DNA from: Arenicola marina
Lineage: Eukaryota; Annelida; Polychaeta; Arenicolidae
Assembly: GCA_964019135.1 (NCBI GenBank)
Contig: OZ025255.1
Coordinates: 26,513,708 to 26,577,707 of the forward strand
Reading direction: 5' to 3'
Length of the DNA stretch: 64,000 bases
Under the pieces are notes generated by a model. The model did no database searches and was not told the origin of the DNA. It was given only the letters and a program-made list of their open reading frames with translations. A program made the position numbers and the translations under genes. Positions 37,715 to 48,675 of the stretch are shown in pieces. Each line of letters begins with the position of its first letter. Position 1 is the stretch's first letter.

Positions 37715-38956
37715 ATGAAGAAAGCACGTGGCGGTATCCAGGGGAAGACGCTTACTCGTCCACGGAAACATCGAACCGGAAATGACGCAGCTGCTGGCGT
37801 TGACAAGGTCATGGCCGATGTCTTCAACGACCATTGGTTGGTGGAATCCCCTCGGCGGGTCCAGTTCGAGAAGACATCGCTATGTCAGACCAGCTCGCTG
37901 GTGGGGCCGCTGGAGGAGTTCTACCAGGACATCGTCCGTGTCCCGGATGAGTACAGCGAGGCCACGAGGCGGTACACCGAAGAATTCCTAGGGTACTTGA
38001 CTCCGCGGGTGTCCAAGCTAGGCAACCAGGCGGGGTTAAAGGTGCTGAGGACGAAATACTCGGGTAGCATGGCGGACACGACGCAGGTTATCCTGCCTAG
38101 GGAGGTGGATGTGTTGGTGTTGTTCGACCGGAACAAGGCTCGAGTGGAGGCGGCCGACGACCCGGGGTACCGAACGGTGCCCCTGAAGGCCTTCCGGGTG
38201 GTGGAGGGTGAGCCTCCCGACGCGTGGCGCTACGGTCGCTCCCCGGATGGCCGCCATCTTTCCCCGATGGCCGTCGCCAGTAATATCTACGACCTGGTGC
38301 GACGCGCGCTCAAGCTGCACCCGAACGCCAAACTTCGGCGGTTTATGGTTGCCGACGGCAGCGCACAGATCACGGTCGATCTTACCTCCGGTCACGTGAT
38401 CAACCTGATCCCGGCGTCGTTCTCGGACGTCGATGACGCGTACCTCGTGACCAGACCCTACTCCTATGACGTCAGTCCCACGTCATCCGTCCACTGGCGG
38501 CTGTGCTTCGTCGACCGGGAAAAAACCCTTCTGGATAGCATGAACCAAGCGGACTGCGGGATGCGGCTCCAGGCCTTCAAGATCCTGAAGGCGTTGTTCC
38601 GTCTGGAGCCGACGCTTCACGGGATCAGTACGTACCACCTTCGGACGGTGTTGCTCCACACGTTGGAGAACGCCGTCGATGGCCAGCGACGGTGGCAACG
38701 CCATTCTCTGGAGCACGCATTTCTGGATCTGTGGCAGCGCCTCCTGGCGGCGATCCAGGAGAGGAGATTGCCCAACTTCTTCATGTCGTCGCATAATTTA
38801 TTTGCGGTAATGGATGAGCGACGTCTAGCTGCTCTTCAGGGCAGGATTCAATTCCTGCTCCAGAATCCGGGACAGCTTCAGCGACTCATCCGGAAGCACT
38901 CCGCAACCCAGTGTGTGGATCACGACGAGTCTGGATCAAACTCCATGGCGTCCTGA
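37715..38956 (+). CDS. Mab-21/cGAS-like nucleotidyltransferase, single exon
   Basis: 413 residues from the ATG at 37715; a second in-frame ATG at 37811 (Met33) is also possible. The N-terminal half is a Mab-21 nucleotidyltransferase core. SGSMADTTQ (G117-S118) is the GS loop, REVDVLVLF supplies the first two acids (E130, D132), and ITVDLTSG supplies the third (D222). All three metal-binding acids of cGAS-type enzymes therefore seem present, unlike many Mab-21 paralogues. The C-terminal half has the family's helical signature: [14 protein letters not shown], and [13 protein letters not shown] (the LP.YF....NL pattern). There is no zinc thumb as in vertebrate cGAS. cGAS-like receptors make cyclic dinucleotides on binding nucleic acid and signal through STING; whether this one does is inference. 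GC content is high compared with its surroundings, as expected for a coding exon. A developmental Mab-21 role is the alternative. Confidence 0.85.
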   Translation: MKKARGGIQGKTLTRPRKHRTGNDAAAGVDKVMADVFNDHWLVESPRRVQFEKTSLCQTSSLVGPLEEFYQDIVRVPDEYSEATRRYTEEFLGYLTPRVSKLGNQAGLKVLRTKYSGSMADTTQVILPREVDVLVLFDRNKARVEAADDPGYRTVPLKAFRVVEGEPPDAWRYGRSPDGRHLSPMAVASNIYDLVRRALKLHPNAKLRRFMVADGSAQITVDLTSGHVINLIPASFSDVDDAYLVTRPYSYDVSPTSSVHWRLCFVDREKTLLDSMNQADCGMRLQAFKILKALFRLEPTLHGISTYHLRTVLLHTLENAVDGQRRWQRHSLEHAFLDLWQRLLAAIQERRLPNFFMSSHNLFAVMDERRLAALQGRIQFLLQNPGQLQRLIRKHSATQCVDHDESGSNSMAS

Positions 38957-39430
38957 CGGAAGAATCACCTGAGATAATTCTCTGTGTATAATTTATTACT
39001 TAATACTTAATACTCCTGTTATGCAAATGGCAAACTGCATAAAGCCAGTAGTGCTTACGACTTACGTTGGAAATATTATCACCATTATATATACATGTAA
39101 TTTACTTCACTTGGTCGTTGGGTTTTCATTTTACTTGGTATTCCATTAGCCCGAGCGGGTAGCCACCGTAGTGAAAAGGTAATGCACCCGACTGCGGACC
39201 AAGAGGATGCGGTTTAAACCCTACATTTAGCGAGAACCTTTCATACTCTCCTCTCACAGGGTGGACCAATTTGACCTTAATGTTGACAACAGCGATCAGC
39301 GTTGGTCATAGTGTCATACATCGTCATAGAGGCAGCCGGCTCCATGCAATAACCAGTCACTTCCAAGCTTGCGACACTGGGGCATGTTTCATTCCTTCAT
39401 CCTTCATCGTCTCGGGAGGTTCCTTGGCCC

Positions 39431-39601
39431 AATTTAGCCTGTATGTGCACAAAAGTGGCCTAAAACACCAACATTCCATTCCAAGCTTGCGACACGTGGC
39501 TGGTGTTCCCGGGCACAGCATCATGGCGCTAATAGTCTTCCGATTAATGGAAATGGAATGTTGGTGTTTTTGGCCACTTTTATGCACGTGAAGGCTATAT
39601 T
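39431..39601. repeat. Foldback, about 53-bp arms with 65-bp loop
   Basis: 39431-39483 (from AATTTAGCC through AACACCAACATTCCATTCC) is the reverse complement of 39549-39601 with a few mismatches. TTCCAAGCTTGCGACAC also occurs twice as a direct repeat (near 39361 and 39480). Confidence 0.8.
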
Positions 39602-39639
39602 GAGCTAAGAAACGTCACGGGGAAGTTTGCCCCAGATGC

Positions 39640-39720
39640 AGGTGCCAGGATTCGAACCCACTACCTGTTGCTCTGCAACTCCAGCCTGCCTACCAACTGA
39701 TCTAGGGAGGCCCTACGCGG
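39640..39720 (-). mobile_element. tRNA-derived SINE head
   Basis: On the minus strand: GGGCCTCCCTAGATCAGTTG (A-box-like) and GTGGGTTCGAATCCTGGCAC (B box), at tRNA-like spacing. No acceptor-stem pairing supports a functional tRNA. Confidence 0.45.
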
Positions 39721-41869
39721 TTGGTGGAGGGCCAACTTCCAGACGCCGTGCTCTCCGAAAGGACGACCCCCTAGCCCCCACTCCCAACACACCAGCGGTC
39801 GGCAGCAATATCTAGATAACATTTACAGCAATATTGGTTATTAAAACATATGTAAAATGCCTGCGCCACCTCCCTATCCTCGTCCGCTCCCACCACGAGA
39901 CGGCACGTTGTAAAGAGGAAAAACAAAACGACAATCCTGCAGTAACGCAACTGAAGTACCGGAAACGGAAACATAGCAAACGTGATCATCACACTGATGC
40001 CGCATAGCAACCATGATGATGTCTTTCAGTTCACCCAGCGCCATTGTGATCGATCCTGCGTCAAAGCGCACTCGAGAGATGGAATAAAGCGCACAGTCGA
40101 GAGTGGACACTTGGTGCTTTTAATGCTAATAAACGAATCACACTGCAATATAAAATGCACCCATTGGCAGAAATATTGACTAAAACTCATGCTTAAAAAT
40201 ATGTTGCTCTACAAAGGGTGTGTGGGCGGGATGTGGGGGAGGAGATCTACTCCCAAAATGGAGCATTTCGGACGATTTCGGCATTCATAGCATCGTACTG
40301 CAACGTGGTATTGATTTTTTGCATTATTATGTAATATAATAGGGGAGTGGCACGAAACAAAACTAAAAGTGCTACCCCCTCACAAACTTTGCTCTTTTAA
40401 GACGAACTTTTCTTTATCACTCGATACTTGGTACGTTTTAGCGCCGCTAGGTGTCCCATGTAGGTGTCACGTGATGCTTTTTAGAGCGTGAGTACACATG
40501 CAGATCCGATAATATCATCGTGACAGAAGGGCCTGCTCAATCCGTATAACAAGAGGTGAAGAGGCGTTGATGATTATCAGTATCAACTTATAACTGAATG
40601 AGCGGAAGGAGAATACTGTCCATGGTGGTATTTGTCATGGGCCTACGCGTGATTTGAGGCTCCGGCACATAGCATTTAACTGATATAAGTATGTCAATAC
40701 AATCTCCCATAACTATTTGATCAGATCTTACTCCAATCTACTCCCAACTATATATATTTAGACCCACTAATATTCCATAGTTACTTATTAGAACAATTTC
40801 CAATACAAATACTTGTTGGTCTCATCGCTTGAACTTTGCAATTGTTGAGCCACTCACTTTCGGTTTTTCAACAGGCGAAGATCTTAATGGTTAAGCATAT
40901 TAAAAATGTTTAAGGTTAAAGCGTTGTATGTAGAGGTATATGTCACCTATGTTGGTGATAATTAGGGAACCCCGGGCGAAAAGACTGACAACGAGCTTTA
41001 AATCGGTATATGAGCCTTATCTCAACCCATCCTACTCCTACATATAGCGCGCCATCGCTTCCATATAGGGCTGTACAGTCACTGCGGGATCTTATTGACC
41101 CCACGAGACAGGGATACTTATGTTCTACGTCAATGCCTAACATCAACGGCCTGTACGTGCTGCCTACCTTCCGGTTGTTTTCCTTCACTCGCTTCATACA
41201 CAAGCTAAAGCTGTCCTTGGATGCTCAAATAACCGCTGAAGTTCTGTGCATTTCAGAATTATAACCATCCTAGTAGATTTATGTAATATATAAGTCGTTA
41301 GACAGTTGATAAGCCAGAATGCGGTTGTCTCATGAGTGACTGTCACTCTAGTGTTAGTGTCAGACGATCTAATGTGCTGCGCGGGGTTTTCCATGTCGTT
41401 TGACATAATAATCATCTTGACTCGCATGTCTACGCGTGGTATCTATGTGTAAAGGCTTGGCTCCTCATTAAGCCTTTAATTAGTTTAATTAAGCCTTTTA
41501 TTTGATAGCAATTTGGCTTGCCTTTATGAAGCCTTTAAGTAGATGTGTTATTTGGCTTGGCCTATAAACATGTAATCACACGTATACTGGATATACACTG
41601 AGAGAGTCTCAGGCAAACTGGCCAAGATCTCACCGCGCCGCTGGCCTTGCAGCTGTCCCAACATAATAAACGACGTATAGGAGGAGGTATAGGCCCGCGA
41701 GATAAGACCCAAGGTCGGATCGGGCCATGGAAGTAAGCACTTTCCATGGGCGGGTTGTTATTACGTTGATTGGCCGACAGCTGTGTGTAAGAAGGTTCCA
41801 AGGTCGCTTGTCCGGCGAAAGAGTGGTTGTATTGATCACTCAGAGGTTTTACTTCTCACTCCTAATGGT

Positions 41870-42400
41870 TTATTCTTCACTCAGCATGAGTAATGGTTCT
41901 CCAACTCTCACTCAGCACGAGTAATGGTTCTCCAACAGTAAACAGGTTCTCGCCAGAAAGGTCACGGTAACCTTGTTTATTTTTGTTAAGACGAAAATAG
42001 ATCGGGATAAACTCGTTAAAGAGCCCGGGAGGAATTTTAACTTTTGGGCGTAACATCAACATCCATCCCGTCTCTGGAGACGAGGTATTCGCCGTATTTC
42101 CGGCTGATATTGCTGATATTGCTGAGTCATAGACCGTGGGCGTGCGGGCCCTATAAAAGAGATCAGCCAGAGAGACTCGAGACCCACTCGGAAGAAGACG
42201 CTAGCCAGTCGGTCACAAAGCCATAGCCGCCACCTGCGAGTGTGCGCGCTGTTATATCATGGCGATTCTATTATATTGTATTTATGAAGAAAACTACACG
42301 GACTGAAAAATAAAGATCATGAAGTCTCTTTGCTCATTATTCCTTTAAGCCCAGACGCCGTACACGCCCTGGCACGGATCTTAAATGTCTCATAACACAA
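41870..42400 (+). promoter_or_regulatory. LTR-like module (TATA box to poly(A) signal)
   Basis: CCCTATAAAAGAG lies at about 42149-42161, and AATAAA 155 bases later at about 42309. GAGACTCGAGACCCACTC lies between them, as in the R region of LTR retrotransposons. Upstream, a 30-bp direct repeat (CAGCATGAGTAATGGTTCTC and CAGCACGAGTAATGGTTCTC, 41882-41936) could be an enhancer. No gag/pol, primer-binding site or second LTR was found, so a solo LTR or a short non-coding RNA gene are both possible. Confidence 0.35.
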
Positions 42401-43350
42401 CGAGAAGACGAGAAGTACTGGAAGATGAAATCGCGAATTATTATTAATATTTAAAAGTATAAATTGAATCCCCAATTAGTCCGCGGGGGTCAATTTTACA
42501 TATGGTTACGTAACAACGCTCCTTATATAGACTGACCATGTGAGGACAAGTGTATGCCGTTTGTCGCAGAAATGTAAACAGCGATGATTTGCCTCAAAAT
42601 ACAACGCTTCTAACAGTCTCATCTAACAGACCACATGCATTGTGCAGAGATAAATGTCTTATCTCAACTATATTATGATTTTATAGTTAGCAATGCCTGG
42701 ACCAAAGCAAACGAAAACATTGTTTCTCACTCACTCGGCCTCGCCCCGGTTCCCAACCCTCAAAACGTTGACTACAATGAGTGCGCGTCACGCAGCTGCA
42801 GCAAGGCACCAGCGTGATGCGCACTCATTCTAAGAGCACGTGTTTTTTTGTTGGATCTACACCAGAAATAGAACCAGCGAGAACTGTACAGCATGTACAT
42901 CTGTAGCATGCATTCATAACGCACGAACATAGAAAACAAATGCCTCGCTGTCAATATGCACTATACGCACTCTACACATTCTACCCACTGTACACATGCA
43001 ACGCACTCTACACATGCTACGCACTCTACAAATTCTACGCAGTCTACATACTGTACGCACTCTACATATATATCATCAGACAACATGCTCTACGACACTT
43101 GATATGATGAGAGGTGATCGAAGGTTTATGGCATGTACCTTAGCCTGACATAATATGTGCTCGGGAAATTCCTGCAGTTTCGTTTCGCTTTTTTGCTGAT
43201 TACTCGAGAGATAAGAGATTCTGATTCACTATTGCAAACATGATACCAAAAATTCCCACATTTCTATAAACAACACCCGTAGGTGTACCTTAGGTAGGCG
43301 TCGGGAGTTTGGTGTTATGTTTACCCCTTAAGATTGCCAATTTGGGGACT
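42401..43350. other. Intergenic upstream of the deaminase gene
   Basis: Contains a hairpin at 42776-42829 (18-bp arms, one mismatch: AATGAGTGCGCGTCACGC) and a loose 17-18-bp repeat (CTACGCACTCTACACATG) at 42958-43075. Confidence 0.5.
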
Positions 43351-43358
43351 ATAAAAGC
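43351..43358 (+). promoter_or_regulatory. TATA box of the AID/APOBEC-like gene
   Basis: TATAAAAG, with CCAAT nine bases upstream (43338-43342). It predicts a start near 43381 and a leader of only about 43 bases to the ATG at 43424. Confidence 0.6.
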
Positions 43359-43404
43359 GATCTCGCAGCTACAAGTCGCATACACATATCAGAACTCCTC
43401 TAGG

Positions 43405-43545
43405 ATGAGAGTCACTTTTCACGATGTCGCTGACAATGCCACAAAAGGAAGCTTTCCTGAACTCAGGCGTGCAAAATCGGTGGAAAAATACGGCAAAATC
43501 CAAGACGGTCAGGAAAGGAGTGGTTCTCTACGCCGAGACCTGTGA
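43405..43545 (+). promoter_or_regulatory. Overlapping upstream ORF
   Basis: An ATG at 43405, with A at -3, opens a 46-codon frame that overlaps the deaminase start in another frame and stops at 43545. If transcription starts at the TATA-predicted site, ribosomes meet this ATG first. Confidence 0.4.
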
Positions 43546-46500
43546 ACTCACAAGTAGGCCAGCTCCACAGCACTGCAAGGTGTTCTCCAGCGACAAGCGC
43601 CACCATGCGGAAGACAAGCTGATACAGTGGCTGAGGAAGTTGATGCAGCCCCCCACTATCAACCACACGGAAAGCACGGTTACTGTGAGTATCTGTCTGC
43701 ATCCCACGGTATTTTCGCGGCGCACGCTTGCAATACTGTTACCGCACACAATGTATCACTTATAGCAACCTACTTACATGCGTCATCTTAGATTTTTTAC
43801 ATATTACAATCAAGGCTAAAAGTATTACGAAATTATGATGCATATGTTTTATATCTCTTGGAGTCTGTAAAACAAGAATTTCAACATAAAACTGCGCGGT
43901 TTATTTATATCGCGCGCGGACGTCCTAGCCAGCGGCTATCGACATCACACAGAATACCGAAAAGCGAACAGGCGCGCAGGGATATAAAGCCGGTCACCAA
44001 CTTCTGCTCCGATGAACAAATTTACTTCTCAACGTATAGCCCACGGGCTTTCAGGATTTAAATTCAAGACAGAATATACTTATTTGACATGAAGAAGAGG
44101 TTGATAATACACATATACATATACAGAATATATTACTTTAATTATGAAATGGCTCACTAGATGGCGGCACAATATCGGTGCTGTGCTCATAACTATTAAT
44201 TTATCAGGTGAATATGGTCGCGTGGTTAAAGCGTCCTGAATAAACAACCAACCGTTGTTAGTGCGCGAATTTTCAGTTTATACACTACTCTTCGTACACT
44301 ATCTAAACAATCCGCGAGAAGTACCATTATTAGATTTTTCCATTTAGTTCCGAATAAAAAGCAGTTATTTCCTATTTTCAGTTATCTGCTTTATAAAAGG
44401 TGAAGCAAACAAAGATACCATCATGCCGTGTTCCATTTTAAACATGTTAATTAAAGCCCTATAGAGAACAGTAAGAGGCAGAAGCCTGTACAGCTGAATT
44501 GGTAGGGCCTCACGCCGGTAATCGTAGGGCGTGTGCGATTTACATGAAGCTAAAACCTGTTTAGATTACACGAAAAGAATCGAAACTGGTTTGCTTGAAA
44601 CCGTATGTACCCATAGAGCGGGTTTTACGGTTTCGGTTCAGGGGAAGTGTTGCATCGATTACACATACATCAACATAACTTAATTTTATTCTATAATTTG
44701 TGTCATTTATTGAATGCCTATTTTCATAAATGCATTTATTAAAATAAGCTGGCATAACTACAGAAGCCAATGGTCGTGATCCAAACCACTGCCTACAGTA
44801 AATTGCGCCATGTTGAGGCTGTAAATAAATGGCATGATGTGTCTGTCGTTAGGTTGGGGCACCCTTGTAAACGCTTTTAGAACTGGTTTCGGTTGAAAGT
44901 CGTTTTATCTAAACCGAGCGTCCTTAGTCTCGTGGTTCAAACCTGTATGGTGCATCAGCTTATTTTAATTTGAGTTACAACTATTTCGTCGCAGTCACAT
45001 GAAAAATGCAGTCAGGGTCATTTTTCGAAGCAAAATCCTGGAGCCGTATCTGCGACTGAAGAATGCACATCTTGGCTGTACAGCCGCTGTGCATACTTCT
45101 GTGCTGTACCGATGCCCCCCCCCCCCCCCCCCTGACGGTAGCTTATTTGCAATCATAGCAAGTCCTAATTACTTGATAACGCGCTCTCTCGATATATTTT
45201 ACTACCGTAATCACCTAATTTATAGGTTTGACTGTGATTTCACATTCCACTCCAGCGTCCGACTCATAAACTTTCATTCGCCAGTTTGTTTCCTTTGTTG
45301 GGTGGCTGTTAAGTCACTCTGCAGAATTCCTTCTAGAAATTCCTTCCAGGCCTTACAACATGTAAAATTCTTTACAGAAAATGGTGGCCTTACAAATGCA
45401 AAATTCCTTCCAGACAGTGGTGGCCTTTCAATATGTAAAAAAAACGTAAATGGTGGCATTACAAATGAATAATTCTTTGCAGGAATGGCGGCCTTATGAA
45501 GTGGCATCAGTTCCATGGCGAGTTACATGTTGGCTCTCTGCCTCACCCTGCCACGCGTGCTCAGAGAAACTATTGGCAACCATGGCGAGGAACGCAGAAT
45601 TGTCATGTAAGTCTGGATGGAATAACGTTTCACGTTATTTCTTGGTCCAAATTAACTGTTTATTAAAAGAAAGAATATATGCTTCAATAACAGGTTAACA
45701 GGCTTTTATTGTAGGAAATCACTGAAGATTGTTTCATACCTGGGTAAAAATATGGGGCCTAGTGTGGTATGCGGGATCAAGGTAGGACACTTTCATACCA
45801 GACATTGTCGCCAAACCCTCGACGGATGGGATTAAGAGGTTCGTCTGTAGCGTGGAAGCCTTTTTTGCTTTGCATTTTTTTGCCCTGGAGCTTACCTTGC
45901 GATCGTAAGTATTAACAGAGCTTACCAAACCAAACCAAGCATGAGCGACCTCATGCATGCATTTCATACTTGCCATTTTTTCCTAGGGATGTATTTGGCT
46001 AGGTATTCAGTTCACAGTTGTGTTAATTCTTCCACCGTCTTTGAAACCAGTATTATTTGGGCGATGCAAAAACAATTTGAAATATACGTGGCACTCATGT
46101 TCGTTTCCGGCGCATGCGTAGAACCAACGCCGTTACTGCTATCCTTGTTTAAGGTACATATTATCACAGTTTACATCGCGCTCGGCATTACACATTCACC
46201 ATTTCGCCACACATATAAATAACCATCCAATGAATGACGACACAATTAACAACCTTTGATACTTATTTTGCAGCGTTTCTTCGGGTGCCTAAAATTGTTG
46301 ACTTCCACGTAAAATTCGCTCGCTTGTACCAAACTCGAGGGAACATGGCGAGTGCAGGGCAAAACAGGCGTGGACTGCGGAACCTTAGTGAACGCCCGGG
46401 GGTGAGTCTATCGGCCTTGGACCCAACCGACTACGCACATCTGGGAATCTCCTTGACGTCTTCAATGGCCGCCAAACGCCACAAACAGGATACCGCCGTG

Positions 46501-46554
46501 CACTCTGATCTGTGGCAGATCCTACACCCTACCCTGGACCATGATACCACCTAA
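43424..46554 (+). CDS. AID/APOBEC-like cytidine deaminase, three exons
   Basis: Exons 43424-43684, 45483-45606 and 46274-46554 (GT-AG; phases 0 and 1) join to 221 residues; vertebrate AID is about 200. AID/APOBEC enzymes deaminate cytosine in DNA or RNA, with one zinc held by His and two Cys and a Glu as proton shuttle. Features in order: a strand KGVVLYAETCEL (about 31-42), the zinc motif HHAEDKLIQWL (H61, E63), a strand leading to SASPCHAC (C110, C113), then VDFHVKFARLYQTRG with the ARLY signature (about 144-147), RRGLRNLSERPGV (GLR-x-L) and DPTDYAHLG. Motif order and phase agreement across both junctions leave little doubt about the superfamily. Odd points: 45 residues separate HAE from PC, longer than in vertebrate AID; Ala replaces Trp in SWSPC; no signal peptide is seen. 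A cytoplasmic or nuclear location is inferred. Clade placement within AID/APOBEC-like, including the secreted invertebrate groups, is open. Confidence 0.85.
43685..45482 (+). other. Deaminase intron 1
   Basis: Contains a SINE tail fragment at 44213-44256 (GTGGTTAAAGCGTCCTGAAT then CAACCAACC), a C run at 45117-45131 and the acceptor repeats at its 3' end. The ATG frame 43858-44061 has no deaminase motif. Confidence 0.55.
45325..45500 (+). repeat. Tandem repeats of the exon-2 acceptor junction (deaminase gene)
   Basis: The last 150 bases of intron 1 contain three decayed copies of the junction: CCTTCCAG/GCCTTACAACATG ending at 45349, TTTACAG/AAAATGGTGGCC at 45376 and CTTCCAG/ACAGTGGTGGCC at 45412. 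A headless copy near 45450 and the real TTTGCAG/GAATGGCGGCC at 45482 follow. Pseudo-exonic and intronic sides are duplicated together. Confidence 0.75.
45607..46273 (+). other. Deaminase intron 2
   Basis: Contains an open segment (45987-46153) with plausible splice sites and matching phase at its start, but it lacks family motifs and its splice phase into the next exon is wrong. No other exon seen. Confidence 0.5.
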
Positions 46555-47159
46555 ATACCGTTAAACATAGACAAATATGAAATGTCGCCATAATTGGTGT
46601 AATATGTATTGTATATACTGCCCCTGAATCTTTTCTATACTTGTTGTATGTCTATTATCTACGTTTCACTTATCTTTTGCTTTTTTGTGTTGGCTAAGTC
46701 TCCAACTTACCTAATAGTATGAACATAACTTATATATTATTATATCTTTCTTTGGAATCTTGGTAAAGATGATGTATCAGTTGCTCTTTTGTTTGTTTTC
46801 CTTGTTTCCGCGTGTGTTTCTGCGTTAAAATTGACACATGAAAACTAGCCCTTCTCGTTCATCAGCAATGTGACTTTTTTTTTATTATTATATAAACATA
46901 ATTTCTATTGTAACATTGCTCTGTAAAGGAAATTATATCGCCATATAGGGTAAAGTGGTGTTTTCAGTAATTCATTATTTAATCATTTCTTATTTATTTT
47001 AAATTGACTGTATAAGCTTATGCCCAGACAGAGCTAACACTTATTTCATTTTACTTGTTCTGATTTTATTCGCCTGTCTTTATAAGTATTAAAATTGTGT
47101 ATTCGGGCGTATTATTATTCAAACATGCGATGTATTATGTAACTTGGAACTAAGTTTGG

Positions 47160-47165
47160 AATAAA
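47160..47165 (+). terminator. Possible poly(A) signal of the deaminase gene
   Basis: AATAAA 606 bases after the stop codon, after an AT-rich stretch that could be the 3' UTR. Its assignment is uncertain. Confidence 0.35.
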
Positions 47166-48156
47166 TTATAATTACATCAAAGGAACCTACAAGTCTTCGT
47201 GATTCATTTAGTTATTGCATTCGAGACTTTAAACGTTTGGATATTATATACATCGATATTATATACATCGTTTCGTTATCAAATTAGTTCAATTTCGGAA
47301 CGTAGCTAAATAACCGTGGAAAATCTGAAACCAGTTTTGGCCAACGTTCACGTATTTCCAAAAGCGGGTGATATTGATAATTTATTAAAACAGCACCACT
47401 ACAACACCAATTAGTGCCCCGTACTCATACTACTTTGCATTAATCAACAGTGTATACTGATTACTTTATTTGCAAAAGGCCACAGGCCAAAGTGCACGTA
47501 CAATGCATGTTGGTGCGTACAACCATCTTTTAGTTTCTATACTACACATGGATATGGTTATATCATGATGATACAGTACCTTGCTGACGTTCCTAGACGT
47601 ACGGCTTTGCAGGTGATTCAATTGCAATTAAATGGAATCTATTATTTGTCATGCCAAACCGGGGAAAATCAAGTTAAACATTTGGATTCCTCAAATTGCC
47701 AAAAATGCTTCTTTGGGCTCAATCACCTCAAAGAGTGTTAAAAGTAGACACCAAGCACAAAGCGTGCATCGATAGCAATTATTTAGTCGTTATGGCGAGA
47801 TCAAATAATTACTTAAGAACGGGACTGCATATTGGTGGCAATAAGTACTCAAGTATGACGTCTATAATAAACATTAACACTTGCAAATATATCGAATTGC
47901 AACAATCTTTGGCATAACATAAGTTTGACGTAACATTTAGTATATAAGTACTTACATCAATACACTCGCAGAACTAAATTTATGAACTTTACCAGCCATA
48001 GATACCATTGACTCATAACCCGCTAGCATTTATTTAATTGCAAAAGCCTTACATTTTCACACAGGCATACCTTACTATATACATTACTTTACATCACATT
48101 CATATATAAGCACACAGGCTACTTTACCACGCGGTTAAACATTGATGCCACGTAAT
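47166..48156. other. Intergenic, no gene seen
   Basis: AT-rich, with no domain-bearing frame. Confidence 0.4.
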
Positions 48157-48159
48157 ACA

Positions 48160-48531
48160 TGACTACACATCAATACAGTATTACATGGTACTGCATGATT
48201 ACAAATTACAGTAATAGATGGTACTGTATGATTACAAATCATTACAACATTACATTGTACTGCATGATTACACATCAATACAGTATTACATGGTACTGCA
48301 CGATTACACATCAATACAGTATTACATGGTACTGCATGACTACACATTAATACAGTATCACATGGTACTGCATGATTACACATCAATACAGTATTACATG
48401 GTACTGCATGATTACACATCAATACAGTATTACATGGTAGTGCATGATTACACATCAATACAGTATTACATGGTACTGCATGACTACACATTAATACAGT
48501 ATCACATGGTACTGCATGATTACACATGCAT
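48160..48531. repeat. 36-bp minisatellite
   Basis: About ten units of TACATGGTACTGCATGATTA followed by CACATCAATACAGTAT. Leftmost units are diverged; rightmost units are near-identical. Confidence 0.9.
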
Positions 48532-48675
48532 ACATTATGCAAACGATTACATTATGACATATACACAAATCACTACACAGTTGTATATTATTGCACATAG
48601 ATATATCATTATGCAGACACACATTACAACACCAAAATGAAGTTCTATACAGGCATACATACATATATTACATTA

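Larger units (their letters stand above)
38957..41860. other. Intergenic with SINE-like and foldback sequences
   Basis: tRNA-like pieces lie at 39155-39240 (plus) and 39640-39720 (minus, with B box GGTTCGAATCC), and a foldback at 39431-39601. 41460-41560 has repeated AAGCCTTTA motifs. No frame with a domain. Confidence 0.45.

Noticed and set aside
37443-37727. Gly/Trp/Leu/Val repeat protein on the minus strand
   Set aside because: Translation of the (CCAA)n tail of a SINE.
45987-46153. Alternative deaminase exon 3
   Set aside because: It has a good acceptor and starts in phase, but ends in phase 0 while the next exon needs phase 1, and it lacks ARLY/GLR motifs that are present in 46274-46554.
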